Source: Timonella corticicola
GTDB taxonomy: Bacteria > Actinomycetota > Actinomycetes > Actinomycetales > Cellulomonadaceae
DNA length: 64,000 nt
Direction: 5' to 3'
NCBI RefSeq assembly: GCF_042683685.1
Contig: NZ_JBHUOP010000002.1
Coordinates: 1 to 64,000 of the forward strand
Below, piece after piece: positions 19,125 to 27,662 of the stretch (positions within the stretch are counted from its first letter, which is position 1; the number at the start of each line of letters is the position of its first letter). The translations under genes and the position numbers were made by a program. The notes beneath the pieces were generated by a model, which did no database searches, was not told the DNA's origin, and saw only the letters and a program-made list of their open reading frames with translations.

Positions 19125-20875
19125 CCCATTCGCTCCCAGAATTCCGCACCGCAACAACCAACCCAGCATCGGGAGCGAATTCAGCTTTTCCAGGAATAGA
19201 CGCCGAACTCACAGGGCTGTCCAACGATCCGGAATGGTACAAGACCGCCGTGTTCTACGAGGTCATCGTTCGCGCTTTCGCGGACTCAACCGGTTCCGGA
19301 ACCGGTGACCTGCGCGGACTGATCGGCCGGCTCGACTACCTGCGCTGGCTCGGCGTGGACTGCCTGTGGCTGCCACCGTTCTACCCGTCTCCGCTACGGG
19401 ACGGCGGATACGATGTTGCCGATTACACCTCCATCGCCCCGCAACTCGGATCGATGGAGGACTTCCAGGAACTCATCACCGAGGCGCACAGGCGCGGCAT
19501 CCGAATCGTTATCGATCTGGTCATGAACCACACCTCGGACCAGCACCCGTGGTTCCAGGCATCCCGCACCGACCCCGAAGGCCCGTACGGTGACTTCTAC
19601 GTCTGGTCGGACGATGACACCAAGTACCAGGATGCGCGCATCATCTTCACGGACACCGAGACCTCGAACTGGACGTTCGATCCCGTGCGTCGCCAGTACT
19701 TCTGGCACCGGTTCTTCCACCACCAGCCGGACCTCAACTTTGAGAACCCTGCGGTTCAGGAGGCGATGCTCGGCGTGGCTCGGTTCTGGTGTGAGCAGGG
19801 TGTCGACGGTTTCCGCCTGGATGCCGTTCCGTATCTCTTCGAGGCCGACGGCACCAACTGCGAGAACCTACCCGAGACCCACGCGTTCCTCGCACGCCTG
19901 CGTAACCTGCTCGACACTCAGTTCCCGGGCCGCATCATGCTGGCCGAGGCGAATCAGTGGCCGGAGGACGTCATCCACTACTACGGCACCGAGGAGGCAC
20001 CCGAATGTCATATGTGCTTCCACTTCCCCGTCATGCCGCGGATCTACTACGCGATCAAGGATGGCCGTTCCAAGCAGATCGCTGACATCCTCGACGACAC
20101 CCCTGCCCTGGTGGGTGGACAGCAGTGGGGCACGTTCCTGCGCAACCATGACGAGTTGACGCTCGAAATGGTGTCCACCGAGGAACGCGCGTCCATGTAT
20201 CGCTGGTTCGCGTCGGACCCCCGCATGCGCGCCAACGTCGGTATCCGTCGCAGACTTGCAGCGCTCCTGGACAATTCCCGCAAGGAAATCGAGCTCGCCA
20301 ACGCACTACTGCTGTCGCTTCCGGGCAGCCCGTGCCTGTATTACGGCGACGAGATTGGCATGGGAGACAACATCTGGCTCAACGACCGTGACTCGGTCCG
20401 TACGCCAATGCAGTGGACCCCGGACCGCAACGCTGGGTTCTCCACAGCAGACCCCGGCAAACTGTACCTTCCTGTGGTCCAGTCGCTCGTGTACAACTAC
20501 CGCAACGCCAATGTGGAAGCACAACTCGAACAGCCCACATCCTTGCTGCACTGGACCCGCGGCATGCTCGCGGTACGCCGCCAGCACCCGGCATTTGGCA
20601 CTGGCGACTTCGCCAATGTTGAGTGCGACAACGAGTCAATCTTCGCCTACCTACGCCGTAGCAACGAAGAGACGATCCTGTGCGTTGCCAACTTCGCGGC
20701 GACAGCTCGCCGAGGCACCCTGTCGTTGCAGCAGTACGCCGGTCAGCACCTGATCGATCTCTTTGGTGGTGCCGACCTGGGCACGATCACAGGTGAGGGT
20801 GATTTCGAGGTCATGCTTGGATCGCGCGAATTCCTCTGGCTGTCCGTCCAAGACGGCCCTGCATCCACCAACTAG
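19121..20875 (+). CDS. treS: Trehalose synthase / maltose glucosylmutase TreS
   Basis: Interconverts trehalose and maltose. 584 aa GH13 enzyme. Region I is IDLVMNHTSDQHPWF, region II FRLDAVPYLFE, region III MLAEANQWPEDV and region IV FLRNHDELTLEM. GDEIGMGDNIWLNDRDSVRTPMQW is highly typical of TreS. It stops at the normal single-domain length with no fused maltokinase at the C-terminus. The ATG overlaps the glgE stop by four bases, which decides the start over longer upstream frames. It is followed by a hairpin and then glgB. Confidence 0.96.
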   Translation: MTHSLPEFRTATTNPASGANSAFPGIDAELTGLSNDPEWYKTAVFYEVIVRAFADSTGSGTGDLRGLIGRLDYLRWLGVDCLWLPPFYPSPLRDGGYDVADYTSIAPQLGSMEDFQELITEAHRRGIRIVIDLVMNHTSDQHPWFQASRTDPEGPYGDFYVWSDDDTKYQDARIIFTDTETSNWTFDPVRRQYFWHRFFHHQPDLNFENPAVQEAMLGVARFWCEQGVDGFRLDAVPYLFEADGTNCENLPETHAFLARLRNLLDTQFPGRIMLAEANQWPEDVIHYYGTEEAPECHMCFHFPVMPRIYYAIKDGRSKQIADILDDTPALVGGQQWGTFLRNHDELTLEMVSTEERASMYRWFASDPRMRANVGIRRRLAALLDNSRKEIELANALLLSLPGSPCLYYGDEIGMGDNIWLNDRDSVRTPMQWTPDRNAGFSTADPGKLYLPVVQSLVYNYRNANVEAQLEQPTSLLHWTRGMLAVRRQHPAFGTGDFANVECDNESIFAYLRRSNEETILCVANFAATARRGTLSLQQYAGQHLIDLFGGADLGTITGEGDFEVMLGSREFLWLSVQDGPASTN

Positions 20876-20913
20876 CGCGCTGGTCAACTAGAGTTCTAGT
20901 ACACAGAAAATGT

Positions 20914-20941
20914 GATGTGGCGCACGCTGGTGCGCCACATC
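20914..20941. terminator. Hairpin between treS and glgB
   Basis: Perfect 12-base stem GATGTGGCGCAC / GTGCGCCACATC with loop GCTG, followed by GTCCCCCGAGG. No U-run, and the glgB ribosome binding site starts just after it, so it may be an attenuator or mRNA-stability element within the operon more than a full terminator. Confidence 0.6.
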
Positions 20942-20966
20942 GTCCCCCGAGGAACAAGGCACAAAG

Positions 20967-23213
20967 ATGAGCAAGGATGAGGTCGGGACCCCCACACCCG
21001 CCAAGCAGGTACCACCGTCACGAGCAGCAGTCGACGGAGCGTTATTGACTCACATCGCTCACGGACTGCACCACGATCCACACAGCGTCCTCGGAGCTCA
21101 CCTTCTCCCGCCACGCTCAGGCTCCACCCCACAGTGGGTGTCGGTGCGAGTGCAACGCCCTCTGGCGGACAAAGTCGAGTTGATCTTGGCCGATTCCAGC
21201 AGGGTAGAACTCGTGCAGGAGTTCGAGGGCGTCTGGGTTACCGTAATCCCCGCACCTCACGGCGACATACCTGACTATCAGGTGGCCGCAACCTACGGGG
21301 GGCACACCTCAACCTCCGCAGATGGCTATCGGTTCCTGCCCACACTCGGTGAACTCGATATTCATCTCATCCGCGAGGGACGCCACGAACAACTGTGGAC
21401 CGTGCTCGGCGCAAACACCAAGACATATGAGACCTCTCTTGGAACCGTGCACGGAACCGCATTCGCGGTGTGGGCGCCAAGCGCTCGCTGCGTACGCGTG
21501 ATCGGAGATTTCAACGGCTGGGATGGACGCGCCCACGCGATGCGATCCCTTGGCGAGTCCGGGATCTGGGAGTTGTTCATCCCGAACATCGGCCCAGGAA
21601 CGGCCTACAAGTTCGAGATCCAGGCGGAAGACGGCGAGTGGCTCCGCAAGGCCGACCCCATGGCCCGCCGCACCGAGGTTCCACCGGCAACCGCCTCGAT
21701 CGTCACGGAAGCCACCCATGAGTGGACCGATACCGCGTGGATGGCCACGCGTGCCGTATCCGATCCACACCCAAAACCCATCAGCGTGTACGAGGTGCAT
21801 CTCGGCTCGTGGCGGCAGGGCCTGTCCTACCGTGAGGCGGCGACCGAACTCGTGGAATACGTGCGGGAACTTGGATTCACGCACGTTGAGTTCATGCCGC
21901 TCGCCGAGCACCCGTTTGGTGGTTCGTGGGGCTATCAGGTCACGTCCTACTATGCGCCAACCGCACGGTTTGGGGACCCCAACGACCTGAAATACCTGAT
22001 CGATGCATTCCACAACGCTGGTATCGGCGTCATTCTCGACTGGGTACCAGCCCACTTCCCCAAGGACGAGTGGGCGCTTGCCCGCTTTGACGGCAGTGCA
22101 CTGTACGAGCATCCAGACCCGATGCTCGGGGAACACCCCGACTGGGGCACCTACATCTTCAACTTCGGTCGTAACGAGGTCCGCAACTTCCTTGTGGCCA
22201 ACGCCAGTTACTGGTTCGAGGAGTTCCACATCGATGCCCTACGCGTGGATGCGGTGGCCTCAATGCTGTACCTCGACTACTCGCGCAATGATGGACAGTG
22301 GCGTCCCAACAAGCACGGTGGCCGCGAGAACCTCGAAGCCATCGCGTTCCTACAGGAAACCAACGCAACCGCCTACCGCCGATCCCCTGGCGTGCTCATG
22401 ATTGCCGAGGAATCCACGGCATTCCCAGGGGTCACTGCCCCGACCTCGGGCGGCGGGCTCGGGTTCGGCCTCAAATGGAACATGGGCTGGATGAACGACA
22501 CCCTGCGGTACATCGAAGAAGAGGCGATCAACCGCCGCTACCACCACGACGTGCTCACCAACACGATCAACTACGCCTTCTCAGAGCAGTACGTCCTCCC
22601 CCTCTCCCACGACGAGGTCGTCCACGGCAAGGGTTCCATCTTTGGCAAGATGCCCGGTGATGAATGGCAGAAGTTCGCCTCTGTGCGCTCGCTCTACGCC
22701 TACCAGTGGGCTCACCCGGGCAAGCAGTTGCTGTTCATGGGGTCGGAGTTCGCGCAGCGCGGCGAGTGGCGTGAGGGCGGCAGCCTCGAATGGGGTTCGC
22801 TCGACGACCAGAGGCATGCCCAGGTCCAAGCGGTGGTGCGCGACCTGAACGCGCTCTACACCACCACTCCTGCCCTGTGGGAGCGGGATTTCACGCACGA
22901 GGGTTTCTCGTGGCTTGAGTTCCGCGACGCAGGCTCCAACACCGTTGCATTCGCCCGCTACGACAACCACGGTTCCCCCATCGTTGTCGTGGCCAACTTT
23001 GCCGGGGTCCCACACGAGGACTATCGTGTGCCCTTCCCCAAGGGTGGGCTGTGGCGTGAAGTGCTCAACACCGACGATTTGGCCTACGGTGGGTCCGGGG
23101 TCACGAACCGCGGCGAGTTCGCGGTGCAGGACATCTCGTGGGGCTACGCCTCCTACAGCGCGGCACTCCGCGTCCCGCCGTTTGGGGTCGCATACTTCGC
23201 ACCGGTTCAGTAG
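20967..23213 (+). CDS. glgB: 1,4-alpha-glucan branching enzyme GlgB
   Basis: Makes alpha-1,6 branches in alpha-glucan. 748 aa with the two-part N-terminus (N1 domain plus CBM48 at about 125-230, FAVWAPSARCVRVIGDFNGWDG). GH13 regions are ILDWVPAHFPKD, LRVDAVASMLYLDYSRNDG (nucleophile Asp), MIAEESTAFPGVT (acid Glu) and LPLSHDEVVHGKGS. ATG is preceded by GAGGAACAAGG. It closes the glgE-treS-glgB block and is followed by a strong hairpin. Confidence 0.96.
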   Translation: MSKDEVGTPTPAKQVPPSRAAVDGALLTHIAHGLHHDPHSVLGAHLLPPRSGSTPQWVSVRVQRPLADKVELILADSSRVELVQEFEGVWVTVIPAPHGDIPDYQVAATYGGHTSTSADGYRFLPTLGELDIHLIREGRHEQLWTVLGANTKTYETSLGTVHGTAFAVWAPSARCVRVIGDFNGWDGRAHAMRSLGESGIWELFIPNIGPGTAYKFEIQAEDGEWLRKADPMARRTEVPPATASIVTEATHEWTDTAWMATRAVSDPHPKPISVYEVHLGSWRQGLSYREAATELVEYVRELGFTHVEFMPLAEHPFGGSWGYQVTSYYAPTARFGDPNDLKYLIDAFHNAGIGVILDWVPAHFPKDEWALARFDGSALYEHPDPMLGEHPDWGTYIFNFGRNEVRNFLVANASYWFEEFHIDALRVDAVASMLYLDYSRNDGQWRPNKHGGRENLEAIAFLQETNATAYRRSPGVLMIAEESTAFPGVTAPTSGGGLGFGLKWNMGWMNDTLRYIEEEAINRRYHHDVLTNTINYAFSEQYVLPLSHDEVVHGKGSIFGKMPGDEWQKFASVRSLYAYQWAHPGKQLLFMGSEFAQRGEWREGGSLEWGSLDDQRHAQVQAVVRDLNALYTTTPALWERDFTHEGFSWLEFRDAGSNTVAFARYDNHGSPIVVVANFAGVPHEDYRVPFPKGGLWREVLNTDDLAYGGSGVTNRGEFAVQDISWGYASYSAALRVPPFGVAYFAPVQ

Positions 23214-23239
23214 TCCCTGTGACACCTCGGATTGACGAC

Positions 23240-23280
23240 GAGGCGGTGGCTCCCAGCATGATGCTGGGAGCCACCGCCTC
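23240..23280. terminator. Terminator hairpin after glgB
   Basis: Perfect 20-base inverted repeat (arms 23240-23259 and 23261-23280, GAGGCGGTGGCTCCCAGCAT and its complement) 26 bases after the glgB stop. No U-run. Confidence 0.75.
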
Positions 23281-23453
23281 ACGCGTGTATCAGGTGGATG
23301 AGTGGCTTGCGGTCACCTCTCGACTCAGCCATCTCGTCGGCAATCACTCACACGGGTCTACACCGGCCAAGGTGCGGAAAACTAACTTGTATGGGCACAT
23401 CATCTGTGTATGCGGTGAAGCAAACCCCACACGCTCAACGTCACCGGGCTGGA

Positions 23454-24386
23454 CTAGTACAGCGCGCTGGCTAGTGCGCGGCGTGCAGGTCCAACACGCG
23501 GGTCTTCGTTGCCGAGGATCTCAAAATAGTCGATCAGGCGTTTGCGTAAGACCTCACGCTCATCGCCGAAATTCTCTCGGATCAAGCCGATCAACAGGTC
23601 GAAGGCGTTCTGGGCGTCCCCTTCGAGCACTGCAAAGTCGGCCACCAAAAGCTGGGCCTCAATGCTGTCGGCAGTTGCGGCAGCGGAAGCTTGGGCCTCC
23701 TGGCGCGAACTGGTTGAGGTGCGCTGCAGTAGACCCGCCTGGGCAAGACCCGCAGTTGCAAGCGTGTCCCGTGGGTCCTCCCGAAACGCCTGGGCATACG
23801 CGGCAATCGCATCGTCGTAGTTGCCCGCCTCGATCGCGTCGTAGGCTTTCTGATGCAGCGGTGGCAGCGGTTCCTCGTCGGGCTCCGGAGCCTGCGGCAC
23901 CTGCCCCTGCACGGCAATCCGGCCCGTCACACCGTTGGCTTCCGCGGCTGCAAGGAACTGCTCAACCACCTGCTGGATGGCCTGGGCGTCATGGTTTCCA
24001 GCGAACAGCGGCACGGGCTGACCATTGATAAGACCCACCGTGGTCGGATAGTCAGGCACCTGGAACGCCTGCGCGATCTGTGGGTACTGTTCCACATCGG
24101 CACGAGCATGCAGGAATCGGCCCTCATACAGGGTCGCCAACGAGTCCATCGTGGTCACAAGCTGGGCGCTCTCAGCATCAGTGGGAACCCATAGAACGAC
24201 AACGACCGGTGCCTGCGCGGATTGCTCAACAACCGAGGAAAAACTCTCAAGGTCGAGGTCAACTGTGAAACCACCCGGTGCGGGTGCACCGCCCGGTGTT
24301 CCAGGTTCCGGCACGGTTGGGCGGTTCAGACTCGACAGGTCGACCGCACCCCGAACGTTGTTCAACACGTTTGCTGCATCGTTCAT
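23454..24386 (-). CDS. Thioredoxin-fold/TPR protein, CnoX (YbbN)-like co-chaperone
   Basis: 310 aa. After a Pro/Gly-rich N-terminal leader, residues about 40-150 form a thioredoxin domain (LDLESFSSVVEQSAQAPVVV, FLHARADVEQYPQIAQAF, cis-proline YPTT). The usual CxxC active site is replaced by VPTDAES, so it cannot do dithiol chemistry. The C-terminal half is alpha-helical with TPR-like repeats (HQKAYDAIEAGNYDDAIAAY, followed by DPRDTLATAGLAQAGLL). This layout is that of CnoX/YbbN, a chaperone-linked redox holdase. AGGAGAAAC precedes the ATG. No membrane segment. Confidence 0.85.
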   Translation of the reverse strand: MNDAANVLNNVRGAVDLSSLNRPTVPEPGTPGGAPAPGGFTVDLDLESFSSVVEQSAQAPVVVVLWVPTDAESAQLVTTMDSLATLYEGRFLHARADVEQYPQIAQAFQVPDYPTTVGLINGQPVPLFAGNHDAQAIQQVVEQFLAAAEANGVTGRIAVQGQVPQAPEPDEEPLPPLHQKAYDAIEAGNYDDAIAAYAQAFREDPRDTLATAGLAQAGLLQRTSTSSRQEAQASAAATADSIEAQLLVADFAVLEGDAQNAFDLLIGLIRENFGDEREVLRKRLIDYFEILGNEDPRVGPARRALASALY

Positions 24387-24484
24387 TGTTTCTCCTGCTT
24401 CACTCTAGACCTAGCGGGTCCAAACCCAACGGGCGAGCCCATGCTCTCCCTGGGCTTGGCGTCCAAGACAAGGCTGTTGGTCCA

Positions 24485-25498
24485 TCAGTCGGGAATCGAT
24501 GCGCCAGTGGTGCGCATTAGGCGACCGATGTTGCGAGGTTGTTCGTCGGTGTTGTCCTTGGCGGGGATATACACTGCGACAACCGCGCTGCGCTTGACCG
24601 TCAACTCGTTCTTCGCCTCCGCGTCCTTCTTCAAGAATGCCTTTTCAAGGGCCGATGGTGTCACAACGGCACCGTCCTCGCCCTTCAACGTTCCAGACGT
24701 TTCGATTGTTCCGACAACAAGCGCGCCACCATCGAGGGTACGCAGGGCCTTCCAGTCCTCGCCCACCTTGAAGGTCTCCGTATAGCTGCCCTCGATCTGC
24801 TCAGCCGCTTCCTTGAGGTAGGTCCGCCGCTCCGCGATCGCGGTGTAGAACGTGTCCTTCTCAAGGTCGAACTTTTCCTTGTTCGCCTTGGTGCCTGCCT
24901 TGAGGAGTGCCGCATAGTTCTCGAGTGCCTCGGTTGGCGTGACCTGAAGCCCCTCCTCCCTGTCCGTGACCAGAGTGGTTCCGGCATCGGAGGAAGGGAA
25001 CATCGGAACGGTCGTGCCTGGGAAAAGCGTCAAATAGGCCCACAGCTTGTAGTCGTCGCGAGCCGAGTCCTGGGTGTAGACCAGTAGGCGCTCCGGCTCA
25101 AGGTTCTGCGGGCGGTCTGATACCGCAAACATTGTGCGCGGCCAAGTGGACGTTGTGGTCAGGAACATCGACTGCAAAGTGCTCGGCAACTCGGTGATGG
25201 CCTTGTCGTCGTCCTGCGACTTCGCAATCTTGTACTCGGCTTTGCGTATCTTCAGAGCAGGGCCGGTAACTCGGGTATCGAGGTCTTCGGGTTCCTTCGC
25301 CTCATCCGCCACGGTGAGCACCTCACCGGTGGCCGCCGCGATATCGGCGCCCTGTACCTCGGTGAGCACGGGTGTTTCGATCTCAACTGGCGGGGCGCCT
25401 GGAACAGGGAGTTCAGGCGTGCATCCAGCCAGTAGCGCTGCGCTCAGCGCAACGGCGGTCAAGGAAAACGTACGATTCACGTGTGAGGTGGTGGTCAT
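24485..25498 (-). CDS. Putative secreted lipoprotein
   Basis: About 337 aa. The N-terminus has a signal sequence ending in the lipobox LLAGC, so the mature protein should be lipid-anchored at the outer face of the membrane. The body resembles an actinobacterial lipoprotein family of unknown function (SRDDYKLWAYL-like and LENYAALLKAG stretches). The ATG at 25496-25498 has GGGGAG 8 bases upstream; a GTG two codons further up (25504) overlaps the stop of the upstream membrane-protein gene and is equally possible. It is translationally coupled or nearly so to that gene, and the two products may act together at the envelope. Confidence 0.75.
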   Translation of the reverse strand: MTTTSHVNRTFSLTAVALSAALLAGCTPELPVPGAPPVEIETPVLTEVQGADIAAATGEVLTVADEAKEPEDLDTRVTGPALKIRKAEYKIAKSQDDDKAITELPSTLQSMFLTTTSTWPRTMFAVSDRPQNLEPERLLVYTQDSARDDYKLWAYLTLFPGTTVPMFPSSDAGTTLVTDREEGLQVTPTEALENYAALLKAGTKANKEKFDLEKDTFYTAIAERRTYLKEAAEQIEGSYTETFKVGEDWKALRTLDGGALVVGTIETSGTLKGEDGAVVTPSALEKAFLKKDAEAKNELTVKRSAVVAVYIPAKDNTDEQPRNIGRLMRTTGASIPD

Positions 25499-25500
25499 CT

Positions 25501-27375
25501 TCACTTCTCCCCTTCCGTTGGACGTGCTTCGTTTTCTCGGTTCGGAGCCGGCACTGGCCAGTCTTCTTCCGCTGAGAGTCGTTCTGCCTCTGCACGATAC
25601 GAGGAGTACAGTGCCCGGCGAGTGGCAGGTGCCTCGGAACGGTGTGCGGTTGGAGCGTTGCTCGATGCTGCTGAACGGGCGCTGAACACCTCGGCTGCAG
25701 AATGACTGGAGGCAGTCGTCTGTGCAGACGGTGCGCTGCCGTGGCGTGGGCGACGAGTTGGGGTATCGGTTCCCTCTTCACCGCCCCACCATGAAGCTGG
25801 CTGACGCACATCGCGTTCAGTTCCTACAACGGGTGGCACGGGAGGTTTTGGTTCCTGTGCTCCGGCAGATCTGTCCACCAGCTGGGGAGCCACGCCTTGG
25901 CGCTGTGGGCTTGCTGGTGTGACTGCAGCGTTGTTGTTCACGGTGGCTCCCCGTGGATACGCCGACTCAGTGCGCTGTTGCGCCGGGTTCAGTGCCGCCT
26001 GGGAGTCCTGCCCAGGGTTGGCACCGGGGCTTGGGTAGGACAGGTTGCGCTGTGCGTGTCCGGTTGCCCGGTCGACCGCAGGTCCGGAGTTTGCGTAGGA
26101 GGGACTACGATGCTCGATCGCCGTCTGTGGTTGGACCGGGTTCACGTTCTGCTCCTGCTCCGTGGGAGCACTCGGTTCTCCGGTGGCCCCGACTCCCCAT
26201 GCGGCACGCCAGTTGGAGGCAGTCGCCCGTGACTGTGGTGCGGCGGGCTGGGCACCAGTCGCGTTGTTTGCCTGTGCGGCAGCCGCTGGGTTCGGTGCTG
26301 GGAGTGTGGTTGGTGAGGAGTTGCGCGCAGCCTGGGCCTGGTGCATCTCGCGCAATTGGCGACGAGTCAGCCCGAGTTTCTGCAACTCACCCGTGTTGAG
26401 GTCAGGTTCTGCGGCAAGTACGCGGGCAACGGTTGCAGCCGATGCAACACTCGGAGCCGATTCAGAGGATTCCTCGGCGTTGGAGGCACGACCACCGGAT
26501 GACGCGCTCGCGAGTGGCTTGATCGGTGGAACGGGTGATGCGGGCGCAAAGGTCGTGTTTACAGCGGTGGCCGTGCCCACAGGCTGAGGAGCAGACACGG
26601 AGGTCCCGGTCCATGCCCCTGCCACGGCCTCCGTGGCCTCCTCGGCGGTGTCCGTCAGGGAGGACCTCTCCTTCCTCTTCGGACCGCGACGTAGGGTGAC
26701 CAGCAGGAGCGCGACACCCAGTAGGGAGATCACGACGCCGGCCACGATGGCCGGTACCAGGAGCGGAGCGGTCACGTCACGGGTCCATTGCGCCTGAATG
26801 GTTGGAGCACCGGAGTCTGCGGACGTGGACACCGCGAGAAGGCTCACATTGTCATCGATGTTCTCAAGGGTGATTGTCTGGGTTCCCGAACCGGAAGCAT
26901 AGGAAATCCACATGTCCGATTGGGTTTGCTCGAGGCTATTGGGGCGCTCTGCATCCGATTCATCAGTCGCATCCGCGTCCTCGTCAGGTGAGGTGGTGTT
27001 TGAGTCTTCGGGCGTTTCATCCGTGTCTAGCGGAGTCTCACCTGCAGCGATCTTCTGGGCGGTCAGCGTTTCCCAGTCCGTCAAGCCGGTAACCGCGTAG
27101 TGGTCGTGGCCGGCAAGCCACCCCTCGACATCGACTGTGCGGCCAAGGATCAGGGCCATCTCTGAATCGCCCGGCGCGGTTGCGTTGATTGTGACGTTGT
27201 TGTCCACCAGCGCCAGCACGGGTGCATGAACCACAACGTATGGCGAGTCCGCCATAGGTCCGGTCGTCAAAGACACCTGCGAGTCGGGTTTGAACAGGGT
27301 TGCGGAGGCTATTCCTCCCGCAACAACCACGACCCCTAAGCAAATAAGAATGAAAGAAACTATCTTCTGAACCAC
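25501..27375 (-). CDS. Two-TM membrane protein with long Pro/Ala/Gln-rich cytoplasmic tail
   Basis: Not a family I recognise. About 624 aa: a first membrane helix at the N-terminus (IVSFILICLGVVVVAGGIA), an extracellular domain of about 180 residues with an acidic Asp/Glu/Thr stretch, a second helix (LLVPAIVAGVVISLLGVALL) and about 390 residues of low-complexity Ala/Ser/Pro/Gln/Asn sequence ending acidic. I favour the GTG at 27375 because AAGGGG lies just upstream; a TTG at 27402 is possible. It lies upstream of and touches the lipoprotein gene, and is divergent from the coiled-coil gene. A cell-envelope role is an inference. Confidence 0.72.
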   Translation of the reverse strand: MVQKIVSFILICLGVVVVAGGIASATLFKPDSQVSLTTGPMADSPYVVVHAPVLALVDNNVTINATAPGDSEMALILGRTVDVEGWLAGHDHYAVTGLTDWETLTAQKIAAGETPLDTDETPEDSNTTSPDEDADATDESDAERPNSLEQTQSDMWISYASGSGTQTITLENIDDNVSLLAVSTSADSGAPTIQAQWTRDVTAPLLVPAIVAGVVISLLGVALLLVTLRRGPKRKERSSLTDTAEEATEAVAGAWTGTSVSAPQPVGTATAVNTTFAPASPVPPIKPLASASSGGRASNAEESSESAPSVASAATVARVLAAEPDLNTGELQKLGLTRRQLREMHQAQAARNSSPTTLPAPNPAAAAQANNATGAQPAAPQSRATASNWRAAWGVGATGEPSAPTEQEQNVNPVQPQTAIEHRSPSYANSGPAVDRATGHAQRNLSYPSPGANPGQDSQAALNPAQQRTESAYPRGATVNNNAAVTPASPQRQGVAPQLVDRSAGAQEPKPPVPPVVGTERDVRQPASWWGGEEGTDTPTRRPRHGSAPSAQTTASSHSAAEVFSARSAASSNAPTAHRSEAPATRRALYSSYRAEAERLSAEEDWPVPAPNRENEARPTEGEK

Positions 27376-27662
27376 ACTTCGCCCCTTCGAAAGACCACTC
27401 AAGCCTAACGTGCAAACGATACATATATCGAAGCCTGCGACCTTTTACACATCCCACGCGAAGACCCTTCACCATATATACGCGAACCAAAAACCAGATA
27501 GGCTATAGGGTGGGTTGAACATCGAGCAGGGTGGGAGCCACTACCCGCGCCGATGAAGCATGAGCCCAAGATATTTCAGATCTGACCTATAGGTCGCGGC
27601 GATTCGCGACCACCAACTCAGTTGGCCGGTGCATCGGTCAACGACCAACCGGAGGAAGTCCC

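Noticed and set aside
21309..22229. 306-aa minus-strand frame
   Set aside because: Antisense shadow inside glgB.
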